Shown: positions 8,253-17,361, numbered from the stretch's first letter. The stretch is DNA of 64,000 nucleotides from an uncultured Bacteroidota bacterium (GCA_903844645.1 CAIMUP010000001.1:22858-86857); one strand, 5' to 3'. Made by a program: numbers and translations. Notes: generated by a model from the sequence alone, not told the origin.

Positions 8253-8340
8253 TGTATTTTCCGATTACAGAATTCCCATCCCCCAATACCGTAATTATAT
8301 AACCGAAATTAAACAATATTAACCAAATAATTTATATCTT

Positions 8341-8682
8341 ATGAGTACACATTTAATAGGGCACATCGTGAAAGCAACGATTCATGACAACCCTCAAACG
8401 AATCGCGACAATGCTGAATTTATCAAAGGAAAGCTGGCTGTTACCGGCAATGCGAATCTTGTTGCACAAGGCGTTCTGGTGAATACAAAATTCCTGTTGG
8501 TGAAGGCAGCAATCACGCTGGATCACGACAGCATTGAAGCCGCCCACAATGCAAAAACAGATTTGCATAAACAAAACAAAGACGTAGTAAAAAGTATTAA
8601 CAATTCGGCTGCCGTAATGGAGCAAGAACACCCCCCCCGAAGTAGAAGGGAGCTACGCTATTTGGGAGGCAAACGGTTATAA
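8341..8682 (+). pseudogene. orphan protein, N-terminal part (frameshifted at a C8 tract)
   Basis: I do not recognise this protein. The frame (MSTHLIGHIVKATIHDNP ...) is predicted mainly helical over its first 95 residues and then runs into eight C at 8631-8638. Removing one C joins it to the frame of the next entry as EHPPEVEGSYAIWEANGYKK, which reads sensibly, so 8341-9031 is one gene of about 230 residues with a +1 indel. No signal peptide or membrane helix. It lies between array B and a strong terminator and separates rplX from whatever preceded it. The C8 tract may be phase-variable or an assembly error. Confidence 0.6.
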
Positions 8683-8689
8683 GAAAACC

Positions 8690-9031
8690 ATGATTCTGGT
8701 GCCCGATACAACCATCCCCGAAGTTGTATTGCACGGAGCGATGAGCAATGGCGATTTTCTCGGCGATTGCCATGTAATTTTTGACCGCCCAACCGGTGGC
8801 GAATCCTTCACCTTGAGGATGACCAAAGGCAACCCATCCCTAGATTCCGGCTATGTTTTGATTCTTTTTCCAGGCAATGTTTCAGAATTTTCAAGCACCA
8901 GCGTTTCCTTTCATGTCCCCGCCGAATACTGGGGCTTTGATTTATTCTTTAAATTAACAGCCCACAACGGCGCAGGACCCGGACCCGAATCAGCACCCTT
9001 CGGCGGAAGAAAAATTAATGGACAAAGCTAA
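8690..9031 (+). pseudogene. orphan protein, C-terminal part (continuation after the C8 frameshift)
   Basis: Second half of the same gene; its frame is already open from about 8639 (EVEGSYAIWEANGYKKT) before the first ATG at 8690. This part is rich in beta strands (TIPEVVLHGAMSNGDFLGDC, FSSTSVSFHVPAEYWG, FFKLTAHNGAGPGPESA), resembling an immunoglobulin or fibronectin-like fold, though I cannot assign a family. The ending with Gly-Pro turns is shared in style with the orphan protein at 15061 (DGPWSPVQT). Followed by a strong terminator. Confidence 0.55.
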
Positions 9032-9055
9032 ACAAAACGAACAATAAAAATTCTT

Positions 9056-9087
9056 AAAAAGACCATCCGCAATGATGGTCTTTTTTT
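9056..9087 (+). terminator. intrinsic terminator after the orphan gene
   Basis: Stem AAAAAGACCATC / GATGGTCTTTTT (9056-9067 with 9074-9085), loop CGCAAT, ending in a run of T. It isolates the ribosomal block from the upstream genes. The next 250 bp (9088-9340) are A/T-rich and hold nothing recognisable. Confidence 0.92.
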
Positions 9088-9340
9088 GAGATAAAAACAA
9101 CCATAATTTGATGCGAAAAACAAGACTTTTGTCCGAACTGAAAACCCGAAATTTCCCCGATTCTACCCCAAAAAACGACCAAAAACGGGCACGATGAAAA
9201 AAAATATTGAAAATTGTATGATTTTTGTAAAGTTTTTTTTAATCAGAATTACTACATGTAGTTCAGTAAGTTATGAAGACTTCGGAACAACAGAAACACG
9301 TTTTTTGGAAGAAATTCTGAATAAATCTTTCACAATCGCA

Positions 9341-9370
9341 TTGCCATTACAGAAATTAAATTTATCTTTG
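9341..9370 (+). promoter_or_regulatory. promoter of the rplX-rplQ ribosomal block
   Basis: TTG (9341-9343), a 19-bp spacer, then TATCTTTG (9363-9370): a textbook Bacteroidota promoter, 42 bp upstream of rplX. Its presence directly before rplX shows that this half of the S10-spc cluster is transcribed on its own. Confidence 0.8.
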
Positions 9371-9412
9371 CCGTCCCAAAAAAATTTAGAAGGGTCAAAA
9401 AAGTAACAAAAA

Positions 9413-9748
9413 ATGAATAGAAAATTAAACAAAGTTCCGAAGCTCCACATCCGCAAAGGCGACATGGTTTATGTCCTCGCCGGAAACAGCAAAGGATCGA
9501 AGGGCAGAGTACTTGAAGTGCTTGTAAATAAAGGGAAGGCATTAGTAGAAGGAGTGAATATCGTAACCAAATCCATGAAGCCAAATCAAAAAGATGAAAA
9601 AGGCGGATTAGTGAAAATGGAAGCAGCCGTGAACCTTTCAAATTTAATGGTAGTGGATGGAAAAGGTAACCCGACCCGTATCGGAAGGCGCGAAGAGAAA
9701 GGAAAGTTGACACGATTTTCCAAAAAAACAGGTGATATAATTAAATAA
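9413..9748 (+). CDS. rplX: 50S ribosomal protein L24
   Basis: A 111-residue assembly-initiator protein of the large subunit, binding 23S rRNA domain I. The KOW motif is visible near the start ([20 protein letters not shown]). The C-terminal part ([20 protein letters not shown]) is the usual L24 ending. It is the first gene of the block here: rplN and the S10-type genes that normally precede it are not in the window; the next gene rplE follows after 11 bp. Confidence 0.97.
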   Translation: MNRKLNKVPKLHIRKGDMVYVLAGNSKGSKGRVLEVLVNKGKALVEGVNIVTKSMKPNQKDEKGGLVKMEAAVNLSNLMVVDGKGNPTRIGRREEKGKLTRFSKKTGDIIK

Positions 9749-9759
9749 CAAATAAGGCA

Positions 9760-10308
9760 ATGGCATATACCCCAAGATTAAAAACGAAATATAAGGAAGA
9801 AATCACTCCTAACTTACAAAAGAAGTTTGGCTACAAAAGCCCAATGCAAGTCCCTAAGTTGACGAAGATTGCCGTGAATCAAGGCGTTGGTGCAGCTGTA
9901 GCAGATAAAAAAATATTGGAAGCGGCTTTGAGTGAAATGAAATTAATCACCGGACAAAAACCGATTGCTACAGTTTCTAAGAAAGATATTTCTAATTTCA
10001 AACTTCGCTCTGGTGTCCCTATCGGCGCGAAAGTTACTTTGAGGGATAATATGATGTATGAATTTTTAGACAGATTGGTTTCTGTAGCTCTGCCTCGTAT
10101 TCGTGATTTTAAAGGAATTAATGACAAAGGTTTTGATGGTCGTGGAAACTACACTTTAGGAATTACAGAGCAAATTATTTTCCCAGAAATAGATATTGAT
10201 AAAATCGGCAAGGTTACAGGAATGGATATTACCTTTGTTACCACCGCATCAAATGATGAAGAGGCGATGGAATTATTAAAAGAATTTGGATTACCATTTA
10301 AGAAATAA
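9760..10308 (+). CDS. rplE: 50S ribosomal protein L5
   Basis: A 182-residue central-protuberance protein binding 5S rRNA. Family signatures [39 protein letters not shown], and the C-terminal [20 protein letters not shown] and [19 protein letters not shown] are intact. Length is typical. It follows rplX by 11 bp and precedes rpsN by 16 bp. Confidence 0.98.
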   Translation: MAYTPRLKTKYKEEITPNLQKKFGYKSPMQVPKLTKIAVNQGVGAAVADKKILEAALSEMKLITGQKPIATVSKKDISNFKLRSGVPIGAKVTLRDNMMYEFLDRLVSVALPRIRDFKGINDKGFDGRGNYTLGITEQIIFPEIDIDKIGKVTGMDITFVTTASNDEEAMELLKEFGLPFKK

Positions 10309-10324
10309 ATACACCTATAATATA

Positions 10325-10594
10325 ATGGCAAAAGAATCTGTAAAAGCAAGAGAAGTAAAAAAGAAAAAAATGGTTGCAAAGTATGCAACCAAAAGAGCTG
10401 AATTGAAGAAAGCTGGTGACTATGCTGCGCTTGATTTGTTACCACGAAGCTCATCAAAAGTAAGAATGCACAACCGTTGCCAGTTGACCGGAAGACCAAA
10501 AGGATACATGAGACAATTCGGTATCTCCAGAAATTTATTCCGCAAAATGGCATTAGAAGGCAAGATTCCAGGGATTACAAAGGCTTCTTGGTAA
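10325..10594 (+). CDS. rpsN: 30S ribosomal protein S14, zinc-free form
   Basis: An 89-residue S14 of the long form without CxxC pairs: only one Cys ([17 protein letters not shown]) is present, so it does not bind zinc. The start [17 protein letters not shown] at 10325 is chosen; the frame continues upstream to 10286 but those codons overlap rplE and are not conserved. It contacts 16S rRNA in the small-subunit head. Confidence 0.97.
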   Translation: MAKESVKAREVKKKKMVAKYATKRAELKKAGDYAALDLLPRSSSKVRMHNRCQLTGRPKGYMRQFGISRNLFRKMALEGKIPGITKASW

Positions 10595-10631
10595 AAATAA
10601 ATAAGATTAATAAATTCTAATTAAATAAAAA

Positions 10632-11030
10632 ATGACTGATCCTATAGCTGATTATTTGACAAGGGTGCGTAATGCCATCAAGGCGAATCATCGAATCGTT
10701 GAAGTGCCTGCATCAAATCTAAAGAAAGAAATGACAAAAATCCTTTTTGAAAAAGGATATATCTTGAATTATAAATTCGAGGAAACGGAAAACAAACAAG
10801 GTAATATTAAAATTGCGTTAAAATATAATCCAATTTCCAAGATTCCTGCTATCCGGACTTTGAGAAGAGTAAGTACTCCGGGATTGAGAAAATTCGTTGA
10901 TGCTGATAATTTACCCCGGGTTTTGAATGGCTTAGGAATAGCAATTTTGTCAACTTCTAAAGGGGTGATGACCGACAAGGAGGCAAAGAATTTAAAGGTA
11001 GGAGGCGAGGTGCTTTGTTATATTTCTTAA
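10632..11030 (+). CDS. rpsH: 30S ribosomal protein S8
   Basis: A 132-residue primary 16S rRNA binder of the central domain. The start [18 protein letters not shown] and the end [20 protein letters not shown] plus GGEVLCYIS are diagnostic. In many bacteria S8 also represses its own operon by binding near rplE; no matching mRNA structure was checked here. Confidence 0.98.
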   Translation: MTDPIADYLTRVRNAIKANHRIVEVPASNLKKEMTKILFEKGYILNYKFEETENKQGNIKIALKYNPISKIPAIRTLRRVSTPGLRKFVDADNLPRVLNGLGIAILSTSKGVMTDKEAKNLKVGGEVLCYIS

Positions 11031-11051
11031 ATATTATTAAATAAAAATATC

Positions 11052-11606
11052 ATGTCAAGAATTGGAAAAATGCCGATAACTATCCCAGCGGGAGTGGAAG
11101 TGAAAATGAGCGATAACGTGGTGTCGGTAAAAGGCAAAAAAGGAACGCTGACCCAGGCGATAGACCCGTCTATTTCTGTGGTGATAGATGGCAGCTCGAT
11201 ACAGGTGAGCCGCGCTACGGATAATAAAAGAGAACGCGCAATGCATGGTCTTTATAGATCATTGATTGCAAATATGATTCATGGAGTTTCAGTAGGATAT
11301 AAGGTTCAGCAGGAATTATCCGGTGTGGGTTTCAGGGCTACGAATCAGGGGCAATTATTGGATATGGTTTTGGGATATTCTCACCATGTTGTTTTTGATT
11401 TGCCGAAAGAAATTACCGTTACCACCCAAGCCGAAAGAGGAAAAAATCCTACTATCATTTTGGAAAGCCACGACAAGCAATTGTTGGGTCAGGTTGCTGC
11501 AAAGATTCGTTCATTGCGCCCACCAGAGCCTTATAAAGGAAAGGGAATTAAATTTACTGGTGAAATATTAAGAAGAAAAGCTGGCAAGTCAGCGGCTAAA
11601 AAATAA
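11052..11606 (+). CDS. rplF: 50S ribosomal protein L6
   Basis: A 184-residue protein near the sarcin-ricin loop, with two similar L6 folds. MSRIGKMPITIPAGVEV at the start and SLRPPEPYKGKGIKFTGE near the end (second-domain signature) are complete. The last residues are basic (RRKAGKSAAKK). Seven bp upstream of rplR. Confidence 0.98.
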   Translation: MSRIGKMPITIPAGVEVKMSDNVVSVKGKKGTLTQAIDPSISVVIDGSSIQVSRATDNKRERAMHGLYRSLIANMIHGVSVGYKVQQELSGVGFRATNQGQLLDMVLGYSHHVVFDLPKEITVTTQAERGKNPTIILESHDKQLLGQVAAKIRSLRPPEPYKGKGIKFTGEILRRKAGKSAAKK

Positions 11607-11612
11607 TTAACA

Positions 11613-11966
11613 ATGTTAAAGAAAGAGATAAGAAGAAAAGGTATCCAGAAGCGTATTAGAAAAACGGTTTCTGGGACGAATGAAAGACCGAGATTATCGG
11701 TATTCAGGAGCAATAAACAGATATATGCTCAATTGATTGATGATAATTCAGGAACGACGCTGGTATCTGCAAATTCAGCAGAATCCGAAATTGCTGGAAA
11801 GAAAGCTCCTAAAGTAGAATTAGCAAAAATGGTAGGAATGGCTGTTGCAAATAAAGCAATTCAGGCAGGAATAACTGCCGTTGTATTTGACAGAGGCGGA
11901 TATTTATATCATGGTCGGGTGAAATCATTAGCCGAAGGTGCGCGAGAAGGTGGATTAAAATTTTAA
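11613..11966 (+). CDS. rplR: 50S ribosomal protein L18
   Basis: A 117-residue 5S rRNA-binding protein. Typical sequence: [37 protein letters not shown] and the C-terminal [20 protein letters not shown]. Full length, nine bp before rpsE. Confidence 0.98.
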   Translation: MLKKEIRRKGIQKRIRKTVSGTNERPRLSVFRSNKQIYAQLIDDNSGTTLVSANSAESEIAGKKAPKVELAKMVGMAVANKAIQAGITAVVFDRGGYLYHGRVKSLAEGAREGGLKF

Positions 11967-11975
11967 TTATAAGAT

Positions 11976-12494
11976 ATGTCAACATTAAATATAAAAAGAG
12001 TAAAGACGAGCGAGATCGAATTAAAAGATAAGCTTGTAGCAGTTCAGCGGGTTGTGAAAGTAACCAAAGGAGGACGTACCTTCAGTTTTTCAGCGATAAT
12101 CGTTGTTGGAGATGAGCAAGGCGTTGTCGGTCATGGATTGGGCAAAGCAAAAGAAATCACCGATGCCGTGATGAAAGGAATTGATGATGCCAAGAAGAAT
12201 TTGGTTCGTGTTCCAATTCTGAAAGGAACGATTCCGCATGAGCAATATGGCAAATACGGAGGTGCTTATGTATTTCTTAAACCTGCCGCTCCTGGAACAG
12301 GTGTTATAGCCGGTGGTGCTATGCGCGCTGTATTGGAAAGCGTTGGTATTACTGATGTTTTGGCGAAATCAAAAGGTTCCTCAAACCCTCATAATGTAGT
12401 GAAAGCTACGATTGATGCGCTGGTGCATTTGAGAGATGCAATCACTGTAGCTCAACACAGAGGCGTGAAATTGGATAAAGTTTTTAACGGTTAA
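11976..12494 (+). CDS. rpsE: 30S ribosomal protein S5
   Basis: A 172-residue small-subunit protein involved in decoding accuracy. The double-stranded RNA-binding part ([38 protein letters not shown]) and the C-terminal S5 domain ([19 protein letters not shown]) are complete. rpmD (L30), which usually follows directly, is absent: only 19 bp separate rpsE from rplO. Confidence 0.98.
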   Translation: MSTLNIKRVKTSEIELKDKLVAVQRVVKVTKGGRTFSFSAIIVVGDEQGVVGHGLGKAKEITDAVMKGIDDAKKNLVRVPILKGTIPHEQYGKYGGAYVFLKPAAPGTGVIAGGAMRAVLESVGITDVLAKSKGSSNPHNVVKATIDALVHLRDAITVAQHRGVKLDKVFNG

Positions 12495-12513
12495 TCTATT
12501 AATTGAAAAGAAG

Positions 12514-12960
12514 ATGAATTTAAGTACACTAAAACCTGCAGAAGGTTCAACAAAAAATAGAAAAAGGATAGGACGTGGAACTGGCTCTGGAAGAGGTGGA
12601 ACTTCCACACGTGGGCATAAAGGTGCTCAATCAAGATCCGGTTATTCCTCAAAGCCTGGCTTTGAAGGTGGTCAGATGCCATTACAAAGAAGGTTGCCAA
12701 AGGTTGGTTTCAAGAATATTAACAGAAAAGAATTCCACGGAATAAACTTAGATACCATCTCAAAATTAGCCGAAGAAAAAGGATTGGAGATGATTGATAA
12801 AGCAATCCTAATCAGCAATGGCTTGGCTTCCAAGAATGACAGAATCAAAATTTTGGGAAGAGGTGAAATAACAAAGAAAATTCAGATTAAAGCAAATGCG
12901 TTCTCCGAAACAGCAAAATCAGCAATCGAAGCTCAAGGAGGAGTTGCAGAAATAATATAA
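12514..12960 (+). CDS. rplO: 50S ribosomal protein L15
   Basis: A 148-residue late-assembly protein of the large subunit. The Gly/Arg-rich N-terminal tail ([18 protein letters not shown], then [20 protein letters not shown]) inserts into 23S rRNA; the C-terminal globular part ends [13 protein letters not shown]. Three bp before secY. Its neighbour on the left is rpsE because rpmD is missing. Confidence 0.98.
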   Translation: MNLSTLKPAEGSTKNRKRIGRGTGSGRGGTSTRGHKGAQSRSGYSSKPGFEGGQMPLQRRLPKVGFKNINRKEFHGINLDTISKLAEEKGLEMIDKAILISNGLASKNDRIKILGRGEITKKIQIKANAFSETAKSAIEAQGGVAEII

Positions 12961-12963
12961 AGT

Positions 12964-14322
12964 ATGAAGAATTTAATAAGCACAATTCGTAATATTTTCA
13001 GGATAGAGGATTTGAGGATTCGTATCCTGAATACTTTAGGATTTTTATTAATTTATCGCCTCGGGGCACACATCGTGTTGCCAGGGATTGACCCGAACCG
13101 TCTGGCTTCATTGCATACCCAGTCCTCCGGAGGAATCCTCGGATTGTTAGACATGTTTGCCGGTGGTGCATTCTCTCACGCATCTATTTTTGCGCTTGGG
13201 ATTATGCCTTATATCTCGGCGTCTATCATTGTTCAGTTGTTGGGAATAGCTGTTCCGTTCTTCCAGAAATTACAGAAGGAAGGCGAAAGCGGCAGAAAGA
13301 AAATTAATCAAATTACAAGATATTTAACCGTGTTGATTTGTGCGGGTCAGGCTCCGGGTTATTTGGTGAACCTTAAAGCTACTGCCGGCGAGGCAATTAT
13401 TAATCCTAATGCATTTGAATTTTGGACAACATCAATAATCATCATGGTAGCCGGAACGGTTTTCGTGATGTGGTTAGGTGAAAAGATTACGGACAAAGGC
13501 ATCGGCAATGGTATTTCAATGATCATTATGATTGGAATTATTGCCCGTCTGCCAGCATCTTTGGGCGATGAAGTAAGGTCACGATTGGGTGCGACACAAG
13601 GAGGCTTGGTGGTATTATTAATCGAATTAATCGCCTTGGCATTCGTTATCGTGATGGTTATTTTATTAGTCCAGGGATCACGCAAAATACCCGTTCAATA
13701 TGCCAAAAAAATCGTAGGAAACAAGCAGTACGGCGGGCAAAGACAATACATCCCACTAAAGGTAAATGCTGCCGGAGTAATGCCTATTATCTTTGCGCAA
13801 GCGATCATGTTTATCCCTGCAACAATCGCCCAATTCTTCCCAGAATCAGCGGCGATGCGCGGGTTCGGATCGGCATTTACGAATTTTACATCATTCACTT
13901 ATAACTTCACTTTCGCGTTATTAATCGTCGTTTTCACCTATTTTTATACAGCCATTTCAGTGAATCCAAAACAAATGGCGGAGGATATGAAACGGAATAA
14001 CGGCTTCATTCCAGGCGTAAAACCAGGGCGGAATACAGCGGATTTTATTGACGAAGTGATGTCACGCATTACGCTACCAGGTTCCTTATTCTTGGCATTA
14101 GTCGCCATTATGCCGACTTTTGCCATTATTTTTGGAGTAAACACCAACTTCGCCCATTTTTATGGCGGCACGTCGCTGCTAATCTTGGTAGGCGTCGTTT
14201 TAGATACCTTGCAACAAATCGAAAGTCATTTATTAATGCGTCATTACGACGGGTTGATGAAATCAGGAAGAATCAAAGGACGTAGTTCCATCAGCGGCTC
14301 GGGAGCGCAGGTATCGCAATAA
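12964..14322 (+). CDS. secY: preprotein translocase subunit SecY
   Basis: A 452-residue inner-membrane channel with ten predicted helices that, with SecE and SecG, exports unfolded preproteins. Signatures: the plug/helix-2 region GGILGLLDMFAGGAFSHASI, GIGNGISMIIMIGI, and RVIP-like cytoplasmic loop QRQYIPLKVNAAGVMPIIFA. The C-terminal tail (RIKGRSSISGSGAQVSQ) is slightly longer than in E. coli. In most Bacteria map or adk follows; here three unrelated reading frames intervene. Confidence 0.98.
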   Translation: MKNLISTIRNIFRIEDLRIRILNTLGFLLIYRLGAHIVLPGIDPNRLASLHTQSSGGILGLLDMFAGGAFSHASIFALGIMPYISASIIVQLLGIAVPFFQKLQKEGESGRKKINQITRYLTVLICAGQAPGYLVNLKATAGEAIINPNAFEFWTTSIIIMVAGTVFVMWLGEKITDKGIGNGISMIIMIGIIARLPASLGDEVRSRLGATQGGLVVLLIELIALAFVIVMVILLVQGSRKIPVQYAKKIVGNKQYGGQRQYIPLKVNAAGVMPIIFAQAIMFIPATIAQFFPESAAMRGFGSAFTNFTSFTYNFTFALLIVVFTYFYTAISVNPKQMAEDMKRNNGFIPGVKPGRNTADFIDEVMSRITLPGSLFLALVAIMPTFAIIFGVNTNFAHFYGGTSLLILVGVVLDTLQQIESHLLMRHYDGLMKSGRIKGRSSISGSGAQVSQ

Positions 14323-14350
14323 GGAATATCTTAAACAAAAAATAGATAAA

Positions 14351-14779
14351 ATGAAAAAAACAATATTTCTAATTGCAATCTTCCTTAGCAGTTGTGTTTT
14401 ATCAACGAATGCACAAAATGTTTCGGAGAAGTTATTGAAGGACATTGTAAAAATATTTAATGGTAAAATGACTGCAACCGATTTCACATTACTTACAAGT
14501 GGTGGTAAATCTATTCAGATTAAGGCTTATGGCGAAGCACCTGCACAAGGGGTTATTAGTAGGGATAATTTCATTGCCTTTTTTACTGCACTTTGTACTG
14601 AAATGATTGCTGGAATGAAAACAGATCCGAATGATAAGACCGTTGATCTGGATGATATTATAGGAAAAGCAGATATTGAGATTAATGTTTACATGGCAAA
14701 AAGTGGAATTCAAATAGAAACAATAACCAGTGCAGGACCAAATCGTGTGACTATGCAATGGTCAGATCTTTTTAAATAA
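14351..14779 (+). CDS. exported hypothetical protein (142 aa) inside the ribosomal block
   Basis: A small protein with a clear signal peptide (MKKTIFLIAIFLSSCVLSTNA, cut before QNVSE). The mature part of about 120 residues alternates helices and strands (DIVKIFNGKMTATDFTLLTS, IEINVYMAKSGIQIETITS) and resembles no family I know. It begins 28 bp after secY on the same strand and ends six bp before the next frame, so it is probably co-transcribed. Such an exported protein between secY and map is unusual. It is not a lipoprotein in an obvious way: a Cys lies in the signal region (SSCVLS) but a lipobox is poor. Confidence 0.8.
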   Translation: MKKTIFLIAIFLSSCVLSTNAQNVSEKLLKDIVKIFNGKMTATDFTLLTSGGKSIQIKAYGEAPAQGVISRDNFIAFFTALCTEMIAGMKTDPNDKTVDLDDIIGKADIEINVYMAKSGIQIETITSAGPNRVTMQWSDLFK

Positions 14780-14785
14780 TTAAAA

Positions 14786-15058
14786 ATGACCACCGCAATA
14801 AATATCCCCAATAAAATGAGCCTTGTATCCCACGATACCAATGTTGTAGCCTACGATACCAATTTGGATTCCAAGGAAACCATTTTGGATTCCTACGATA
14901 CCAAGTTGGATTCCAAGGAAACCATTTTGGATTCCCGCGAAACCATTTTGGTTTCCTACGATACCAAATTGGATTCCAAGGCTACCAAATTGGATTCCAA
15001 GGTAACCAAAGGCGGATTTAGCGATATTTTACACTATAAATCAGGTAATATTAACTAA
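14786..15058 (+). CDS. possible heptad-repeat protein made by array C (90 aa)
   Basis: An open frame with ATG six bp after the preceding stop and a stop two bp before the next ATG, the spacing of a genuine operon member. The translation is seven-residue repeats (LDSKETI, LDSYDTK, VSYDTKL) that simply reflect the 21-bp array. It may be translated to protect the polycistronic mRNA from polarity without making a functional protein. Its composition (Asp, Ser, Lys, Thr) and repeats suggest a disordered or beta-helical chain. No family is recognised. Confidence 0.35.
   Translation: MTTAINIPNKMSLVSHDTNVVAYDTNLDSKETILDSYDTKLDSKETILDSRETILVSYDTKLDSKATKLDSKVTKGGFSDILHYKSGNIN
14822..15010. repeat. 21-bp tandem array C, 9 exact-length units
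   Basis: Nine units of exactly 21 bp with no indels, lying inside the ribosomal operon between the exported protein and the orphan gene at 15061. Units contain the odd palindrome TTGGATTCCAA or the variants TCCTACGATACCAA and TCCAAGGAAACCA. The array is co-directional with the flanking genes and open in the operon's reading direction. Confidence 0.9.
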
Positions 15059-15060
15059 AA

Positions 15061-15789
15061 ATGAGCAGAGTACCTTACGATATGCACCTTTTCGCCTCTT
15101 ATCTTAGAGCTACGAATATTAATTTGCAAATAAATACTCCTCCAGCTCCTACCACGGGCACTTTGTTTGGCTGGACTCCTACAGAGGTTGCAGCATGGAA
15201 TACCAAGACGGTTTATTTTCTTGACCCTGTTACCGGCATTTTCACGAAGCATGAAGACCCGCTTCAGGATACTACTGATATTAACCGTTTGGTGAAGAAT
15301 TTCATTCACGATTTTCATCCATTCTCTACTCCTTTATTAGACAGGGCGGCTGCAAGTCCATTGGCTACACAGACTTTGGCGACTTTGTTTCATTTCGTAA
15401 TCGGTCATCATGCAGCGACGCATGTGGAGGTTTCGATTAAGAAAACATTGTATGGTCTTTATGAGCAATTAGGCGGAGGAGAAATTGAAGGAAAAACCCG
15501 TACCAATGTGCTTTCGCGCCGTCCTGCTCTGAATACCGAAGAAGGCTCTGACGGTGTCGAAATTGCTTATACTATTACGAATGCAATTTTGCAAGCAGGT
15601 GAAGCAAGAATGACCGATCCAGAGGCAGTAGGGACTACTCATAAAGAATTTTCGAGTGCTGCATTTATCCTTAAAACCGGTACTGGTAATTCTGGAAAAA
15701 GTATCAGTCTATCGCAACGTTCCATCATCAAGGCTCATCGCGAATTTGATGGTCCTTGGTCACCCGTTCAAACAATAACGATACTGTAA
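15061..15789 (+). CDS. orphan protein (242 aa) inside the ribosomal block
   Basis: I do not recognise this protein. It starts MSRVPYDMHLFASYLRATNI, has no signal peptide or membrane helix, and combines a helical middle (ATQTLATLFHFVIGHHAATH) with a beta-rich end that closes HREFDGPWSPVQTITIL, which looks like the last strands of a fibronectin-type or Ig-like domain. Trp, His and Tyr are frequent. It sits directly downstream of array C and 13 bp upstream of map, in the same direction. The same placement (array, then orphan gene) occurs at 8341, 20440, 50547 and 57213. Confidence 0.75.
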   Translation: MSRVPYDMHLFASYLRATNINLQINTPPAPTTGTLFGWTPTEVAAWNTKTVYFLDPVTGIFTKHEDPLQDTTDINRLVKNFIHDFHPFSTPLLDRAAASPLATQTLATLFHFVIGHHAATHVEVSIKKTLYGLYEQLGGGEIEGKTRTNVLSRRPALNTEEGSDGVEIAYTITNAILQAGEARMTDPEAVGTTHKEFSSAAFILKTGTGNSGKSISLSQRSIIKAHREFDGPWSPVQTITIL

Positions 15790-15802
15790 AATAAAATTAA
15801 CG

Positions 15803-16585
15803 ATGCTATATTTTAAGACAAAAGACGAGATTGAATTAATAAGGGAAAGTTCCTTATTAGTCAGTAAGACATTGGCGGAAATTGCGAAAGCGGTAAAGCC
15901 AGGGATTACCACCTTGTCTTTGGATAAATTGGCAGAAGAATTTATTAGGGATCACGGCGCGGTGCCGTCCTTCAAAGGGTATCGGAATTTTCCCAGTTCG
16001 CTTTGCATTTCGATTAATGAACAAGTGGTTCATGGCTTGCCAAGTAATCGGATGGTCGAAGAAGAAGATATGGTTTCGGTGGATTGCGGCGTATTTTTGA
16101 ATGGATTTCATGGCGATTCAGCCTATACTTTTTACATGGGCGACGATGCCGCGAAGTTGAAATTGATTTATATCACCAAAGAATGTCTGGATTTAGGAGT
16201 TGAAAAAGCAATATCCGGAATGAGAACAGGTGATATCGGCGATGCCATCCAAACCTATGCAATAAAAAACGGATATGGCGTAGTCAGAGAATTAATCGGA
16301 CACGGCGTAGGCAGGGATTTGCATGAAAAACCAGATGTTCCGAATTATGGAAGAAAAGGTTCAGGAATGCAACTGAAAGAAGGTATGACGATCGCCATCG
16401 AACCAATGATTAATATCGGGACAAAAGAGGTATTCACCGAAAGCGACGGCTGGACTATATCCACCAAAGACGGGATGCCATCGGCACATTTTGAACATAC
16501 CGTGGCGATTGGGAGGAATCAGGCAGATGTTTTGACGACTTTTGAGTATATTGAGGAGGTATTACAAAGTAATTATGCTTATTAA
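15803..16585 (+). CDS. map: type I methionine aminopeptidase
   Basis: A 260-residue enzyme removing the initiator methionine from nascent proteins. The dinuclear metal site is complete: Asp94 (VSVDCGVF), Asp105 (FHGDSAYTF), His167 (IGHGVGRDLHEKP), Glu200 (AIEPMIN) and Glu231 (FEHTVAI); His77 (VVHGLP) is the substrate contact. There is no N-terminal zinc-finger extension. Three bp separate it from infA. Confidence 0.97.
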   Translation: MLYFKTKDEIELIRESSLLVSKTLAEIAKAVKPGITTLSLDKLAEEFIRDHGAVPSFKGYRNFPSSLCISINEQVVHGLPSNRMVEEEDMVSVDCGVFLNGFHGDSAYTFYMGDDAAKLKLIYITKECLDLGVEKAISGMRTGDIGDAIQTYAIKNGYGVVRELIGHGVGRDLHEKPDVPNYGRKGSGMQLKEGMTIAIEPMINIGTKEVFTESDGWTISTKDGMPSAHFEHTVAIGRNQADVLTTFEYIEEVLQSNYAY

Positions 16586-16588
16586 CGA

Positions 16589-16807
16589 ATGCCAAAACAG
16601 TCATCTATTGAACAAGACGGAACAATTGTGGAAGCCCTATCGAATGCGATGTTTAGAGTAGAATTAGAAAATGGACACGAAATAATAGCACATATTTCAG
16701 GAAAAATGAGGATGCATTATATAAAAATATTACCAGGGGATAAAGTGAAAGTGGATATATCACCCTACGATTTGACAAAAGGAAGAATTACATTTAGATA
16801 TAAATAA
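16589..16807 (+). CDS. infA: translation initiation factor IF-1
   Basis: A 72-residue OB-fold protein that occupies the A site during initiation. It shows the family sequence [37 protein letters not shown] and [13 protein letters not shown], at full length. Two bp before rpmJ. Confidence 0.97.
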   Translation: MPKQSSIEQDGTIVEALSNAMFRVELENGHEIIAHISGKMRMHYIKILPGDKVKVDISPYDLTKGRITFRYK

Positions 16808-16809
16808 TT

Positions 16810-16926
16810 ATGAAAGTAAAACCAGCAATAAAAAAGCGAAGCGTAGATTGTAAAATCGTGCGCCGCAAGGGTAGGTTGTATGTTATCAACAAGAAGAATC
16901 CAAGATTTAAACAACGTCAGGGATAA
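16810..16926 (+). CDS. rpmJ: 50S ribosomal protein L36, zinc-ligand-poor form
   Basis: A 38-residue protein, [14 protein letters not shown] through NPRFKQRQG. Zinc-type L36 has three Cys and one His; here only one of these ligands (Cys14) remains and the others are Ser11, Asn27 and Phe33, so it should not bind zinc. ATG at 16810 directly follows infA; the spacing and the conserved [12 protein letters not shown] confirm it. Confidence 0.95.
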   Translation: MKVKPAIKKRSVDCKIVRRKGRLYVINKKNPRFKQRQG

Positions 16927-16957
16927 GATTAATTTTAATAAATAATATAAATAAAAT

Positions 16958-17335
16958 ATGGCTAGAATTTCAGGAGTAGATTTACCAAGGAACAAGCGAG
17001 GTGAAATAGGGTTGACCTATATTTACGGCATTGCCCGCAGCACAGCAAGAAGGATTTTAAACGAAGCAGGCGTTGATGTAAATAAAAAAGTAGAAGAATG
17101 GAATGATGATGAATTGACGAAGATTCGTACTATCATCAACGATAATATTAAGGTGGAAGGTGCTTTGCGTTCAGAAGTACAGTTAAACATCAAGCGTTTA
17201 ATTGATATCGGATGCTACCGTGGAGTCCGTCATCGTCAGGGGTTACCTGTTCGAGGACAAAAGACAAAAAATAACTGCCGTACCCGTAAAGGCAGAAGGA
17301 AGACGGTTGCAAATAAGAAAGTGGCAACTAAATAA
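16958..17335 (+). CDS. rpsM: 30S ribosomal protein S13
   Basis: A 125-residue small-subunit head protein contacting P-site tRNA and L5. It starts [20 protein letters not shown] and has the diagnostic [20 protein letters not shown] followed by the basic tail ([17 protein letters not shown]). It opens the alpha-operon part of the block; 26 bp separate it from rpsK. Confidence 0.98.
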   Translation: MARISGVDLPRNKRGEIGLTYIYGIARSTARRILNEAGVDVNKKVEEWNDDELTKIRTIINDNIKVEGALRSEVQLNIKRLIDIGCYRGVRHRQGLPVRGQKTKNNCRTRKGRRKTVANKKVATK

Positions 17336-17361
17336 TAACTAATAAAAAAATTATAAAATAA

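Noticed and set aside
9194..9406. 70-codon frame before rplX
   Set aside because: It runs through the rplX promoter, has no family signature and atypical composition.
16810..16926. L36 with missing zinc ligands as a broken gene
   Set aside because: The Ser/Asn/Phe substitutions are, to my knowledge, normal for the phylum's zinc-free L36, and the gene is full length.
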